NCBI RefSeq assembly: GCF_003044935.1
Contig: NZ_POXP01000001.1
Location: 744,001 to 808,000 of the forward strand
Length of the DNA stretch: 64,000 bases
Direction: 5' to 3'
From: Neisseria subflava
Lineage (GTDB): Bacteria > Pseudomonadota > Gammaproteobacteria > Burkholderiales > Neisseriaceae
Shown here: piece by piece, positions 1 to 8,551 of the stretch
Position numbering within the stretch: position 1 is the stretch's first letter
Layout of the letters: every line of letters begins with the position of its first letter
Translations under genes and position numbers: made by a program
Notes under the pieces: model-generated
What the model saw: the letters and a program-made list of their open reading frames with translations, nothing else
What the model was told of the DNA's origin: nothing
The model's database searches: none

Positions 1-4
1 ATTT

Positions 5-430
5 ATGAATCAGCTCGATCAACTCGGTATGCGCATCAGCCACATAGACAGCGCATTTGACCAATGGATTAAACAGCAAAACACCAACTACAACACCTTA
101 GCCGTGCTATACACCTTAGCCACCGAAGGCAGCCGCACTCAAAAATACATAGGCGAAGAATGGAGCCTGCCCAAGCAAACCGTTTCCGGCACATGCAAAA
201 CGCTGGCGGAACAAGGCTTGCTGACATTTCAAGAAAGCGAACAAGACAAACGCGAACGCTTATTGTCGCTGACCGAGCAAGGCAAGGAATCTGCCGCACC
301 ATTGATGCAAAACATGCAGGAATTCAGCAAACGAATTTTTACCGCCTTCGGTGAAAAACGTGCAGCCCGACTGTTTGCCGATTTGGACGCGTTGGCCGAA
401 TTAATGGCGCAAACCCTCAATACTAAATAA
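5..430 (+). CDS. MarR-family transcriptional regulator
   Basis: This 141-residue protein has the length and winged-helix layout of MarR repressors. The recognition region around residues 54-72 (SLPKQTVSGTCKTLAEQGLL) is followed by the wing (SEQDKRERLLSLTEQG), both typical of the family. It should bind DNA as a dimer and respond to a small ligand. It lies 11 bp upstream of a membrane ABC subunit and an SMR exporter on the same strand, so it probably regulates that export operon. The ATG is only 5 bases from the window edge, so its ribosome-binding site is not visible and a slightly earlier start cannot be excluded. Confidence 0.85.
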   Translation: MNQLDQLGMRISHIDSAFDQWIKQQNTNYNTLAVLYTLATEGSRTQKYIGEEWSLPKQTVSGTCKTLAEQGLLTFQESEQDKRERLLSLTEQGKESAAPLMQNMQEFSKRIFTAFGEKRAARLFADLDALAELMAQTLNTK

Positions 431-441
431 GGAGGGCAACC

Positions 442-1311
442 ATGTGGAAAATGTTGAAACACATCGGTCAAACACACCGCCGCAAACTCATCACAACCTT
501 CTCTCTCGTCGGCTTGGATAATCTGCTCTTGCTGATATATCCCGTATTTGGCGGCTGGGCGATTAATGCCGTTATGGAAGGCAACGTCTGGCAGGCAATG
601 TTGTATGGTGTGGTGGTTTTATTAATGTGGATAATCGGCGCCGCCCGAAGGATAGCCGATACGCGCACATTTACCAAAATCTATACTGAAATAGCCATCC
701 CGGTCGTTTTGGAACAGCGCAAACGAGAAGTACCGCATTCCGCCATTACCGCACGCGTCGCTCTATCGCGTGAGTTTGTCAGTTTCTTTGAAGAACACCT
801 GCCCATCGCTGCTACTTCGCTGGTCTCCATCTTCGGTGCATGTATGATGTTGCTGATACTGGAATTTTGGGTGGGTGTATTGGCTGTCGCGATACTTGCC
901 CTGTTTTTATGGTTGCTGCCGCGTTTTGCCGCCATCAGCGAAAATCTATATTTCCGTTTAAACAACCGGCTTGAACGCGACAACTACCTTATCCGCGACG
1001 GCAACGAGCATCAGCTCTACCGCCACTATGGCTGGGTTGCCAAACTACGCGTGCTGATTTCCAACCGCGAAGCCTTAGGCTATCTCAGTATCGGCATGGC
1101 AATGAGCGTATTGTTCGGCTTCGCCTTTATACACATGACGCTTAAAGGCTATGGCAGCGCCGGCCATATCTATTCCGTCAGCACTTATTTATGGATGTTT
1201 GCAATGAGCTTGGACGATGTACCGCGCTTGGTCGAACAATACTCCAATCTAAAAGATATCGGACAACGCGTTGAACTCTTGGAAGAAAACAATCTTTCCA
1301 AGGCCGTCTGA
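442..1311 (+). CDS. ABC transporter six-TM domain protein without ATPase domain
   Basis: The 289-residue protein has several hydrophobic helices (near residues 25-65, 125-160 and 205-235) and resembles the membrane half of an exporter-type ABC transporter. No Walker A, signature or Walker B motif follows, so it must partner with a separate ATPase or act otherwise. AGGAGGG lies just before the ATG. Its last codons and stop (AAG GCC GTC TGA) are supplied by a DUS, giving a C-terminal KAV. It sits between the MarR gene and an SMR exporter, which suggests a drug or metabolite export operon. The substrate is unknown. Confidence 0.75.
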   Translation: MWKMLKHIGQTHRRKLITTFSLVGLDNLLLLIYPVFGGWAINAVMEGNVWQAMLYGVVVLLMWIIGAARRIADTRTFTKIYTEIAIPVVLEQRKREVPHSAITARVALSREFVSFFEEHLPIAATSLVSIFGACMMLLILEFWVGVLAVAILALFLWLLPRFAAISENLYFRLNNRLERDNYLIRDGNEHQLYRHYGWVAKLRVLISNREALGYLSIGMAMSVLFGFAFIHMTLKGYGSAGHIYSVSTYLWMFAMSLDDVPRLVEQYSNLKDIGQRVELLEENNLSKAV

Positions 1312-1338
1312 AACCTTAACACACTATCAGGATATATT

Positions 1339-1662
1339 ATGAGTTGGTTTTATTTAATCTTAGCCGGTATGCTGGAAATCGGCTGGCCATTAGGCTTGAA
1401 GCTGGCACAACAGGAAGGCTACCGCTGGCATGGCTTTGCCGCCGCGCTTGCCTGCATCATCGGCAGCGGATACTTCCTTTACCTTGCCCAAAAAAGTATT
1501 CCGATGGGTACAGCCTACGCCGTCTGGACAGGCATAGGCGCGGCGGGGGCTTTTTTGGTAGGCGTTGTATTTTTCAACGATGCTGCCAACTTCGGCCGCT
1601 GGCTTGGCGCATTTCTCATCATCTCCGGCGTCGTAGTGATGAAACTCTCCAGCGGAAACTGA
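1339..1662 (+). CDS. SMR-family exporter, Gdx/SugE type
   Basis: This is a 107-residue, four-helix small multidrug resistance protein. Glu13 in the first helix (LAGMLEIGWPLGLKLA) is the invariant proton/substrate carboxylate of the family. The adjacent GW and the AYAVWTGIGAAGAF stretch match the Gdx/SugE branch, whose characterised members export guanidinium, better than the EmrE branch. SMR proteins work as antiparallel dimers in the inner membrane using proton antiport. It is probably co-transcribed with the upstream MarR and ABC membrane genes. I see no guanidine riboswitch before it, so the substrate is inferred from sequence resemblance only. Confidence 0.82.
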   Translation: MSWFYLILAGMLEIGWPLGLKLAQQEGYRWHGFAAALACIIGSGYFLYLAQKSIPMGTAYAVWTGIGAAGAFLVGVVFFNDAANFGRWLGAFLIISGVVVMKLSSGN

Positions 1663-1685
1663 AAATCTCGTTTCTATCCAATCCA

Positions 1686-1717
1686 AGGCCGTCTGAACGA
1701 GCATGTTCAGACGGCCT
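1686..1717 (+). terminator. DUS inverted-repeat terminator
   Basis: Two oppositely oriented DUS copies form a hairpin just after the SMR gene. A further single DUS lies near 1780, ahead of cysJ. Confidence 0.7.
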
Positions 1718-1852
1718 AATACCTTCCCGAATATAACGAAATCATCTTAAATTAAAACCAAGCATTCTTTCCTTTTTTCAGACGGCCTGTTTAAAGTGGC
1801 GATTGTCCATTATTCAAACAATCGGTTATAGCCGTCCAACAAAGGAATCCAA

Positions 1853-3643
1853 ATGAGCCAAGCCAATCCGCTTCCACCCGAACTCTCCGTCCAACTCTCC
1901 ACCCTATCCCCCACCCAACTTGCCTGGCTCTCTGGCTATTGCTGGGCGCAAAGCCAAGGCGTATCCGGAGCAGCAGCCGAACCATCTGCCCTGCAAACAG
2001 CCGCCTCGACAGTCAGCCGCCGCGTATTAGTCCTCTCCGCCTCACAAACCGGCAATGCCCGTAGCGTTGCCGAATCCTTACACACCAAACTTCAAGCCGC
2101 CGGCGTAGAAGCCCGCCTCAACAGCGCAAGCGATTTCAAAAGCAAAACCCTGCCCGACGAAGACATCGTGCTTTTGGTTACCTCCACCCAAGGCGAAGGC
2201 GAACCGCCCGAAGAAGCCCTGCCCCTGTACAAATTCATCTACGGCAAAAAGAAACCTGATCTCAGCAAACTCACCTTTGCCGTCTTGGGCCTTGGCGACT
2301 CCTCCTATCCCAACTTCTGCCAAGCAGGCAAAGACTTTGATGCCAAATTTGCCGAACTGGGCGCAGGCCGTCTGAACGACTTGGGCATTTGCGACTTAGA
2401 ATTCCAAGCCGATGTCGACACATGGATTGCCGCCGTCGTACCCAAAGTAGCCGAATTGACCGCCCAAGCAGCAAGCCCAAGTCCAACCGCTACACCAAAC
2501 GGCTCGGCAACACCAAGCAGCGGCACAGTCTACACCAAAGAAAAACCCTACACAGCCACCCTATCCGTGCGCCAAAAAATCACATCGCGCGACGCAGAAA
2601 AAGACGTCGAACACATCGAAATCGACCTCAGCGGCTCAGGTTTGCATTATCAGGCAGGCGACGCGCTCGGCGTATGGCCGCTTAATGCCGCCGACCTCGT
2701 TCAAGAAATCCTCGACCTCAACCAACTGACCGGCAGCGAAACCGTCCAACTTTCAGACGGCCGCGAAACCGACATCCGCACCGCCCTGACCGAATCCGCA
2801 GACATCACCCAAAACACACCCGCCTTCGTCCAACAATACGCCGAATTAACAAACAACAAAGAACTCAAAACCATAGCCACAGATAAAGCCCAACTGGATG
2901 CCTACCTCGCCACCACACCGCCCGTAGGCGTATTTGCCGCCTATCCGCACCCACTGGACGCACAAACCCTATACAGCCTCTTCCGCCCACAAACCCCGCG
3001 ACTCTATTCCATCGCCTCCGCACAAGACGAAGTCGGCGAAGAAGTCCACCTCACCATCGGCGTCGTCCGTTTCGACCACCACGACCACACCTACACCGGC
3101 GCAGCATCCGGCTACTTGGGCGAACGCCTCGAAGAAGGCAGCGAAGTCCGCGTCTTTGTCGAACCCAACCCCAACTTCCACCTGCCACAAAACGGCGATA
3201 CACCCATCATCATGATCGGCGCAGGCACAGGCGTCGCCCCCTTCCGCTCCTTTATGCAACAACGCGCCGCCAATGGTGACAGCGGCAAAAACTGGCTCTT
3301 CTTCGGCAACCAACGCCTGGCTGACGACTTCCTCTACCAACTCGAATGGAGCGAATGGCGCAAAGACGGCCTCCTCACCCGCGCCGACCTCGCATGGAGC
3401 CGGCAAGGCGAACACAAGGTCTACGTCCAACACAAAATCGCCGAACGCGCCGCCGAAGTTTGGGACTGGCTGCAACAAGGCGCACACATCTACGTCTGCG
3501 GCGACGCCGCACGCATGGCACGCGATGTCGAAAACGCCCTGATCGAAGTCATCGAAACCCAAGGCAAACTCAGCCGTGACGAAGCCGAAGACTATCTCAA
3601 CGACCTGCGCGAAGACAAACGCTACCAACGCGACATTTATTGA
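1853..3643 (+). CDS. cysJ: sulfite reductase (NADPH) flavoprotein alpha subunit
   Basis: The 596-residue protein is full length for CysJ. An N-terminal flavodoxin domain (about residues 60-205, SASQTGNARSVAESL phosphate loop) binds FMN. The central domain has the FAD motif RLYSIASAQDEVGEEVHL, and the NADPH domain has GAGTGVAPFRSF and the usual C-terminus RYQRDIY. It passes electrons from NADPH to the CysI hemoprotein for assimilatory reduction of sulfite to sulfide. Its partner cysI lies about 1.8 kb downstream on the opposite strand, which is unusual because the two are normally adjacent. No other cys genes are seen in this window. Confidence 0.95.
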   Translation: MSQANPLPPELSVQLSTLSPTQLAWLSGYCWAQSQGVSGAAAEPSALQTAASTVSRRVLVLSASQTGNARSVAESLHTKLQAAGVEARLNSASDFKSKTLPDEDIVLLVTSTQGEGEPPEEALPLYKFIYGKKKPDLSKLTFAVLGLGDSSYPNFCQAGKDFDAKFAELGAGRLNDLGICDLEFQADVDTWIAAVVPKVAELTAQAASPSPTATPNGSATPSSGTVYTKEKPYTATLSVRQKITSRDAEKDVEHIEIDLSGSGLHYQAGDALGVWPLNAADLVQEILDLNQLTGSETVQLSDGRETDIRTALTESADITQNTPAFVQQYAELTNNKELKTIATDKAQLDAYLATTPPVGVFAAYPHPLDAQTLYSLFRPQTPRLYSIASAQDEVGEEVHLTIGVVRFDHHDHTYTGAASGYLGERLEEGSEVRVFVEPNPNFHLPQNGDTPIIMIGAGTGVAPFRSFMQQRAANGDSGKNWLFFGNQRLADDFLYQLEWSEWRKDGLLTRADLAWSRQGEHKVYVQHKIAERAAEVWDWLQQGAHIYVCGDAARMARDVENALIEVIETQGKLSRDEAEDYLNDLREDKRYQRDIY

Positions 3644-3660
3644 TTGGATAAACAAAAATA

Positions 3661-3697
3661 AAGGCCGTCTGAAATTCAGTTTTCAGACGGCCTTTTT
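3661..3697 (+). terminator. DUS inverted-repeat terminator after cysJ
   Basis: A perfect DUS inverted repeat with a short loop is followed by five T residues, a strong intrinsic terminator 18 bases after the cysJ stop. Confidence 0.85.
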
Positions 3698-3779
3698 AAA
3701 GAGCCTGCTCGGATTGTTATCAATTCACCCGGTTTTGCATTATAATTGTGCAAATTTGACTCACTCGAAAGAAAATAAA

Positions 3780-3860
3780 TTGGAAGGATTACAACAACTT
3801 GTAGATTTATTGGTGGGTTTTGTCGATTGGATATTGAAATTACTGGCATTCTTGTTTTAA
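3780..3860 (+). CDS. possible 26-residue hydrophobic peptide (TTG start)
   Basis: This short ORF begins with TTG about 35 bases after the TATAAT box and encodes an amphipathic to hydrophobic peptide rich in Leu, Val and Phe (LLVGFVDWILKLLAFLF at the end). Only a purine-rich stretch serves as ribosome-binding site. It could be a membrane peptide or simply untranslated leader. Coding is uncertain. Confidence 0.2.
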   Translation: MEGLQQLVDLLVGFVDWILKLLAFLF

Positions 3861-3902
3861 ACTACGTTCCATTCTTTTATACATTAAAGACGTATTTTCA
3901 TC

Positions 3903-3980
3903 ATGCAAACCGCGCAACGCTCTGCTACTTTCTTCTATTGGTACCACACAAACGTGCGGTACTTTTTTGCGCTTGTCTAA
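3903..3980 (+). CDS. putative aromatic amino-acid leader peptide
   Basis: The ATG at 3903 opens a 25-codon ORF in which eight residues are aromatic, clustered as FFYWYHTNVRYFF. This composition is what leader peptides of Phe/Tyr/Trp attenuators look like (for example PheL and PheM of E. coli). The ORF ends 30 bases before a GC-rich hairpin with a T-run (4011-4037). No strong Shine-Dalgarno is visible. The downstream gene at 4093 has no recognised role in aromatic metabolism, so the regulated function is unknown. Confidence 0.45.
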   Translation: MQTAQRSATFFYWYHTNVRYFFALV

Positions 3981-4010
3981 AACAGACCAAATTGAAAATA
4001 CGCAAATTAG

Positions 4011-4037
4011 AGCCGCCTCATTTGAGCGGCTTTTTTT
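4011..4037 (+). terminator. intrinsic terminator (candidate attenuator)
   Basis: AGCCGC and GCGGCT form a hairpin around an 8-9 base loop, followed by seven T residues. It precedes the ATG at 4093 by about 55 bases and follows the aromatic leader ORF, so read-through here would control the downstream gene. Confidence 0.75.
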
Positions 4038-4092
4038 ATACCCACCATGGCCGCTTAAATCCACCCATTTTTAAGAAATAAGGAATACAGCC

Positions 4093-4599
4093 ATGACTGC
4101 CTCAACTAAAATCCACAGCCAAACACAAATGTTACACACCTGCCGCATGGTCGTTGACAGCAACAGCCACCACAGCATGCTCAACATGCACACTTTGCCT
4201 GATTCGCCTGACAGCCTCATCAGCGAAGCCCTGATTCCGCAAGTACGCACCATCGCGACCTTGATTGCCGCAGAGCGCCACGACTTCAATCAAAGCAGCC
4301 CCAACGTTTTTACTGATGAAGCGGATTTCTTCGCAGCGCGTATTTTGGTTTTGGGCGTACGCCGTTTCCATTTGGACATTACCCTGCTGCCTATGCTCAA
4401 AACCGCCAACAAACGCGCCGAAGCTTTCGCCAAACGCCATCACATGCCCTTCTCTCCCGCTGAAATGCAAATGTCCCTGCACACCCGCCGCCCTGCCAAC
4501 CTGCTGATTATCGAAACCGAACACGAAATGCCTGCGCTGGGCAATCTGGCTGCCAACAGCCGTGCATTTGCAGCGCAACTTTCCAATATTATTTTGTAA
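4093..4599 (+). CDS. hypothetical protein downstream of aromatic leader
   Basis: I do not recognise this 168-residue protein. It is rich in His and Met in its first 35 residues, lacks a signal peptide and clear membrane segments, and has a mixed helical pattern in the middle (FFAARILVLGVRRFHLDITL). AAGGAA lies at a good distance before the ATG. The gene has a private upstream terminator and leader-peptide region, implying that its expression is conditional on amino-acid supply. It is followed after 90 bases by a lipoprotein gene. Function cannot be assigned. Confidence 0.7.
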   Translation: MTASTKIHSQTQMLHTCRMVVDSNSHHSMLNMHTLPDSPDSLISEALIPQVRTIATLIAAERHDFNQSSPNVFTDEADFFAARILVLGVRRFHLDITLLPMLKTANKRAEAFAKRHHMPFSPAEMQMSLHTRRPANLLIIETEHEMPALGNLAANSRAFAAQLSNIIL

Positions 4600-4689
4600 A
4601 ACCACTTGAAAAACAGGGAAATGGTTTAATATTAGGCAGACACACTCCGCCGAAATCTCGGCAAAGACAAACTTCTCTCAGGAAAAATA

Positions 4690-5277
4690 ATGAAAAAACT
4701 GATTGCCTTAGCCGCCCTTTCCACTTTTGCCCTCGCTGCCTGCAAAGACAATACCCAAGCGCAGCTTGAGCAGCAGCAAAAACAAATCGAAGCATTGCAA
4801 CAACAGTTGGCACAACAAAACGGCCAACAAGAAGACAATACGGTTTACCAGCTCACGCCTGAAGCCGTGAAAGACACCATTCCTGCCGAGGCACAAGCCA
4901 ACGGCAACAACGGCCAACCGGTAACCGGTACAGACGGCCAACAATACATCTACGACCAATCCACCGGCAGCTGGCTGCTGCAAAGCTTGGTGGGCACGGC
5001 AGCCGGTGCATTTATCGGCAACGCATTGGCCAACAAATTCACACAGGCACGCAATCAAAACAGCCCGATTGCCCGTCAAGCCCGTGCCAACTATTATCAA
5101 ACCGCACGTCCAAACGGACGCACCAGCCAACAGCTGAATACGCGTACCCTGCGTGCCCAACAGCAAAATGCGCAACAACAAAACGCTCAACAGCAACAGC
5201 GTTACCGCGAAACCGCGCGTCAGCCTTCCAACTACCGCCGCCCAAGTATGGGTCGGGGCTTTGGCCGCCGTCGCTGA
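4690..5277 (+). CDS. lipoprotein with coiled coil, glycine-zipper and Arg/Gln-rich tail
   Basis: The 195-residue product starts with a lipoprotein signal (MKKLIALAALSTFALAAC), lipidated Cys near residue 18. A Gln-rich heptad-like stretch (residues 24-47) could form a coiled coil. A short Ala/Gly segment (LVGTAAGAFIGNALANKF) resembles a glycine-zipper membrane motif. The C-terminal third is very rich in Gln and Arg, ending GRGFGRRR. It is likely an outer-membrane or periplasm-facing lipoprotein. AGGA precedes the start. The specific role is unknown. Confidence 0.8.
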   Translation: MKKLIALAALSTFALAACKDNTQAQLEQQQKQIEALQQQLAQQNGQQEDNTVYQLTPEAVKDTIPAEAQANGNNGQPVTGTDGQQYIYDQSTGSWLLQSLVGTAAGAFIGNALANKFTQARNQNSPIARQARANYYQTARPNGRTSQQLNTRTLRAQQQNAQQQNAQQQQRYRETARQPSNYRRPSMGRGFGRRR

Positions 5278-5320
5278 TTCGGTTTATATTCCATCTTTGA
5301 TATAAATACGCACAATATAA

Positions 5321-5358
5321 AAGGCCGTCTGAAAATATGATTTTCAGACGGCCTTTGG
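5321..5358. terminator. bidirectional DUS terminator
   Basis: A long perfect inverted repeat of DUS plus flanking A/T bases lies between the convergent lipoprotein and cysI genes and can serve both strands. Confidence 0.8.
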
Positions 5359-5404
5359 TTTTCTCTATTTTCTTATTGTAGACTTGCGGATCTGTTTGTA
5401 TGCG

Positions 5405-7162
5405 TTATGCCCAGAAGTCTCGCGGAGCGTCCAATACAGGTTTGACGATGCCGGTACGGATTGCGAAATCGCCAAAACCTTCATCATCCAAACGGTTTCG
5501 AGACCAATCTGCCACCCAGCCTTCGACAATTTCAAGGATTTCAGGTTCGGTAATGTTTTCTTTAAACAGGCGCGGAATGCGTGTGCCTTCACGGTTGCCG
5601 CCTGCGTAAAGGTTGTAGCGGCCGACCGCTTTGCCGACCAAACCGATTTCTGCCAGCATGGCGCGGCCGCAACCGTTGGGGCAACCGGTTACGCGCAAAA
5701 CGATGTATTCGTCTTCCAAACCATATTTGGCGAACATTTCGTCAATTTTATCGGAGAATGTTGGTAGGAAACGCTCAGCCTCCGCCATCGCCAGCGGACA
5801 GGTCGGCAAGGCAACGCAGGCCATCGAGTTCTCACGCTGGATGGTAATCGATTTGCTGATAAGGCCATGGTCTTTGGCGATTTTATCAATCGTGTCTTTC
5901 AATTCGGGCGGTACATTGGCAACCACCAGATTTTGGTTTGCCGTCAGACGGAAGTCGCCGGGATGGATTTTGGCAATTTCGCGGATGCCTGTTTTCAACG
6001 GTCTGCCGGGATAATCGAGCAGGCGGCCGTTTTCAATAAACAAAGTCAAATGCCAGTTGCCTTCATGCCCTTGTACCCAGCCGATGTGGTCGCCGCGGTG
6101 GGTAAACTCGTAAGGGCGGATGGGTTCAAACTTAATGCCCATGCGCCTTTCGACTTCTTCTTTGAACACATCCACGCCCACGCGTTGCAGCGTATAGCGT
6201 GTACGGGCAGCTTTGCGGTCGCTGCGGTTGCCCCAGTCGCGCTGGGTGCTAACGACAGCTTCGGCAGCATTGAGGGTGTATTCAAGCGGAACGAAACCAA
6301 ATTCGTAAGAAGTGTTCGGATAAGTTTTGGTATTACCGTGTTCGCTGGATAAACCGCCTCCGACCAATACATTGAAACCCACTAACTTGCCGTTTTCTGC
6401 AATCGCCACAAAACCCAAGTCATTGGAATGAATGTCCACATCGTTATCGGGCGGGATCACGACGGCAGTTTTAAATTTGCGCGGCAAATAGGTTTTACCC
6501 AAAATCGGCTCTACGTCGTCGGCAATTTCTTTATTGCGCGGCTCGGTCGGCTCGGTCGTGAACACTTTTTCACCGTCCAGCCATACATCGGCATATGCCA
6601 TGGTGCGCGGCAGAAGGTGCATACTGATGCGCGCCGCCCATTCATAGGCTTCTTGATGTAAAGTGCTTTGCACAGGATTGCTGGTACACAACACATTGCG
6701 GTTGACATCGCTGGCTGTGGCAATGGAATCCAAACCAAGTTTGTGCAATGCCTGATGTGCCTGTTTTAAATCGGTTTTCAGAATGCCGTGGTATTGGAAG
6801 GTTTGACGGTTGGTCAGGCGGATAGAGCCGTAAATCGTATTTTCACCGGCAAATTTGTCGATACCCAGCCACTGCTTCGGCGTAATGATGCCGCCGGGCA
6901 AACGGCAACGCAACATCATGTTTTTTAAGGGTTCAAGTTTTTGTTCGGTACGCTCGGCACGAATATCACGGTTGTCCTGTTCGTACATACCGTGGAAGCG
7001 GATAAGCTGAAAGTTGTCGGCAGTAAAGCCACCGGTAAAATCGTCTTTCAACTCTTCTTTAATCGTACCGTGCAGATAATCGCTGCGCTCTTTCAAGGCT
7101 TCGTTGCCGGACAAAGGTGTCTCAGGCAGCTTGGCTCGTGGGTCGGTTGTGGTAGCAGTCAT
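5405..7162 (-). CDS. cysI: sulfite reductase (NADPH) hemoprotein beta subunit
   Basis: The 585-residue protein matches CysI in length and motifs. The siroheme/[4Fe-4S] ligands are in [17 protein letters not shown] and CPNGCGRAM near the C-terminus. It carries out the six-electron reduction of sulfite to sulfide using electrons from CysJ. I chose the ATG at 7162 ([11 protein letters not shown]) because AAGGAG lies just upstream. The longer open frame to 7273 would translate a DUS and has no such site. It is convergent with, and separated by two genes from, cysJ. Confidence 0.95.
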   Translation of the reverse strand: MTATTTDPRAKLPETPLSGNEALKERSDYLHGTIKEELKDDFTGGFTADNFQLIRFHGMYEQDNRDIRAERTEQKLEPLKNMMLRCRLPGGIITPKQWLGIDKFAGENTIYGSIRLTNRQTFQYHGILKTDLKQAHQALHKLGLDSIATASDVNRNVLCTSNPVQSTLHQEAYEWAARISMHLLPRTMAYADVWLDGEKVFTTEPTEPRNKEIADDVEPILGKTYLPRKFKTAVVIPPDNDVDIHSNDLGFVAIAENGKLVGFNVLVGGGLSSEHGNTKTYPNTSYEFGFVPLEYTLNAAEAVVSTQRDWGNRSDRKAARTRYTLQRVGVDVFKEEVERRMGIKFEPIRPYEFTHRGDHIGWVQGHEGNWHLTLFIENGRLLDYPGRPLKTGIREIAKIHPGDFRLTANQNLVVANVPPELKDTIDKIAKDHGLISKSITIQRENSMACVALPTCPLAMAEAERFLPTFSDKIDEMFAKYGLEDEYIVLRVTGCPNGCGRAMLAEIGLVGKAVGRYNLYAGGNREGTRIPRLFKENITEPEILEIVEGWVADWSRNRLDDEGFGDFAIRTGIVKPVLDAPRDFWA

Positions 7163-7274
7163 TGAAGCACTCCTTATTTTTGGTATAGGCGTTACTTTAA
7201 TGAAGCCGTCTGAAAATGAGAAAGAATGGTTTGTTTGTTTTAAAGACGATTTTGTTATATTGGTTTGGAACATA

Positions 7275-7309
7275 AAAAGGCCGTCTGAACTTTACTTTCA
7301 GACGGCCTT
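7275..7309 (-). terminator. DUS terminator after ppa
   Basis: On the minus strand a DUS inverted repeat is followed by a T-run 23 bases after the ppa stop codon. Confidence 0.75.
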
Positions 7310-7331
7310 GATATTGGATGGGACAAACCGA

Positions 7332-7865
7332 TTAGGCTTGTTTGTTCCAACGTTCGATAGATTCTTTGATGACTTGTTTCGCTTCTTCTACATCGCCCCA
7401 AGATTCAACTTTAGTGGTACCTGCTTTTTTCAGGTCTTTGTAGTGGTTGAAGTGGAACTCGATTTGTTTGATCAGTTGTTGCGGCAAATCGGCCAAAGTT
7501 TTGTAGGCGTTGCCATTGTTGCGGTCGTCGGCTGGAACGCAGACAATTTTGTCGTCCACTTCGCCGTCGTCAACGAATTTCATCACGCCGATAACGCGTG
7601 CTTCCAAGAAAATACCGGTTGCCAAAGGCTGCTCGGTAACCAGCAATACGTCCAATTCGTCGCCGTCTTCGTCCAAAGTTTGCGGAATGAAGCCGTAGTT
7701 GGTCGGTTTGGCGAAAATTGCCGGTTCAACGCGGTCGAGTTGGAAAGCGGCCAGTTTGCGGTTCCACTCGATTTTGTGGTTGCTGCCTGCAGGGATTTCG
7801 TTGACAACGTTGATGATGCCGCCGTCCACGTCGCCCGGGGTCAGGATTTTGTTGAAGTCTGCCAT
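7332..7865 (-). CDS. ppa: inorganic pyrophosphatase (family I)
   Basis: The 177-residue protein has the length of bacterial family I soluble pyrophosphatases. It contains the signature DGDELDVLL with the metal-binding aspartates and the upstream KPTNYGFIPQT segment. It hydrolyses PPi to two phosphates in the cytoplasm, pulling biosynthetic reactions forward. AAGGAAACC is just before the ATG. It is followed by its own DUS terminator and so is probably monocistronic. Confidence 0.95.
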   Translation of the reverse strand: MADFNKILTPGDVDGGIINVVNEIPAGSNHKIEWNRKLAAFQLDRVEPAIFAKPTNYGFIPQTLDEDGDELDVLLVTEQPLATGIFLEARVIGVMKFVDDGEVDDKIVCVPADDRNNGNAYKTLADLPQQLIKQIEFHFNHYKDLKKAGTTKVESWGDVEEAKQVIKESIERWNKQA

Positions 7866-7949
7866 GATGGTTTCCTTTGATTTTAAAGAGAGTCAAACGG
7901 CGAAAGTATAGCAAACCCAAGGCCGTCTGAAAATGTGAAACTGTCGTAT

Positions 7950-8414
7950 TCAGACGGCCTTTTTGGCATTCAGCCTTTTGACCAGTTCTAAAATTGCGCG
8001 TTTATTGGAAGGGGAAAACACTTTTTCCGCCGCTTCTTCTGCATCAAACCAACCGTAGGCAACGTGTTCGTCCGGTTGCAGGACGATGGGTGTATCGCGC
8101 GGAATTTGGGCGGAGAAGATGTGTTCGCGGTTTTCAAAAACGCCTTTGGGATAGCGATGGCGCCAGTGATGATAGATTTCATAAACGGTGCTGTCGTGCC
8201 AGTTTTCCAGCTGTCCGTCTGCAAGGCGGATACCGGTTTCTTCCCACACTTCGCGCCATGCGGTTTCTTCGATACGCTCGCCCTCTTCCAAGCTGCCTGT
8301 GACCGACTGCCAAAAACCTTGCGGCGCCGTGCGTTCAATCAGCAGGATATTGCCGTCTTTATCATGCAAAACAACCAAAGCGGAAACGGGATACTTCAAA
8401 GGCTTACCGCTCAT
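7950..8414 (-). CDS. nudB: Nudix hydrolase, probable dihydroneopterin triphosphate diphosphatase
   Basis: The 154-residue protein carries a complete Nudix box (GSLEEGERIEETAWREVWEETGI in two parts at residues 38-60) binding catalytic metal. Overall sequence (PVSALVVLHDKDGNILLIER; GFWQSVTGS) resembles NudB, which removes pyrophosphate from dihydroneopterin triphosphate in folate synthesis. The ATG at 8414 has AAGGA six bases upstream and is preferred over an upstream start at 8489. The C-terminal KKAV and stop are encoded by a DUS, so the terminator hairpin overlaps the end of the gene. Confidence 0.82.
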   Translation of the reverse strand: MSGKPLKYPVSALVVLHDKDGNILLIERTAPQGFWQSVTGSLEEGERIEETAWREVWEETGIRLADGQLENWHDSTVYEIYHHWRHRYPKGVFENREHIFSAQIPRDTPIVLQPDEHVAYGWFDAEEAAEKVFSPSNKRAILELVKRLNAKKAV

Positions 8415-8510
8415 GGCTTGTCCTTGCCGGTTTGATTGGGGAGGCTGATTTTTTGTAGTAAGTAAGCCAAAAGGTTTTCCATGTATCACTCAAAAATGGG
8501 AAATTGATAT

Positions 8511-8550
8511 TCAGACGGCCTTTGCCGGAAATCCGCAAAGGCCGTCTGAA
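8511..8550 (-). terminator. DUS inverted repeat after phosphoesterase gene
   Basis: A DUS pair with an extra internal inverted stretch (CCTTTGCCGGA / TCCGCAAAGG) forms a long hairpin directly after the stop at 8552. Confidence 0.65.
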
Positions 8551-8551
8551 A

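Larger units (their letters stand above)
3741..4037 (+). promoter_or_regulatory. putative attenuator leader region
   Basis: A perfect TATAAT at 3741-3746 can start a transcript ending at the terminator at 4011-4037. Inside are an aromatic-rich 25-codon ORF (3903-3980) and a hairpin at 3941-3962 followed by six T. A 10-base segment at 3891-3900 (CGTATTTTCA) is exactly complementary to 3993-4002, bracketing the ORF. A further imperfect hairpin spans about 3973-3990. Such mutually exclusive pairings around a leader ORF are the layout of ribosome-mediated attenuation. The -35 box is poor, and which pairings form is inferred. Confidence 0.5.

Noticed and set aside
2969-3655. A 228-codon minus-strand frame opposite cysJ
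   Set aside because: It is the antisense shadow of a high-GC-biased coding region; cysJ on the plus strand has full-length family motifs.
3827-4081. An 84-codon frame across the attenuator region
   Set aside because: It runs through the terminator hairpin and T-run and out of frame with the aromatic leader; no ribosome site.
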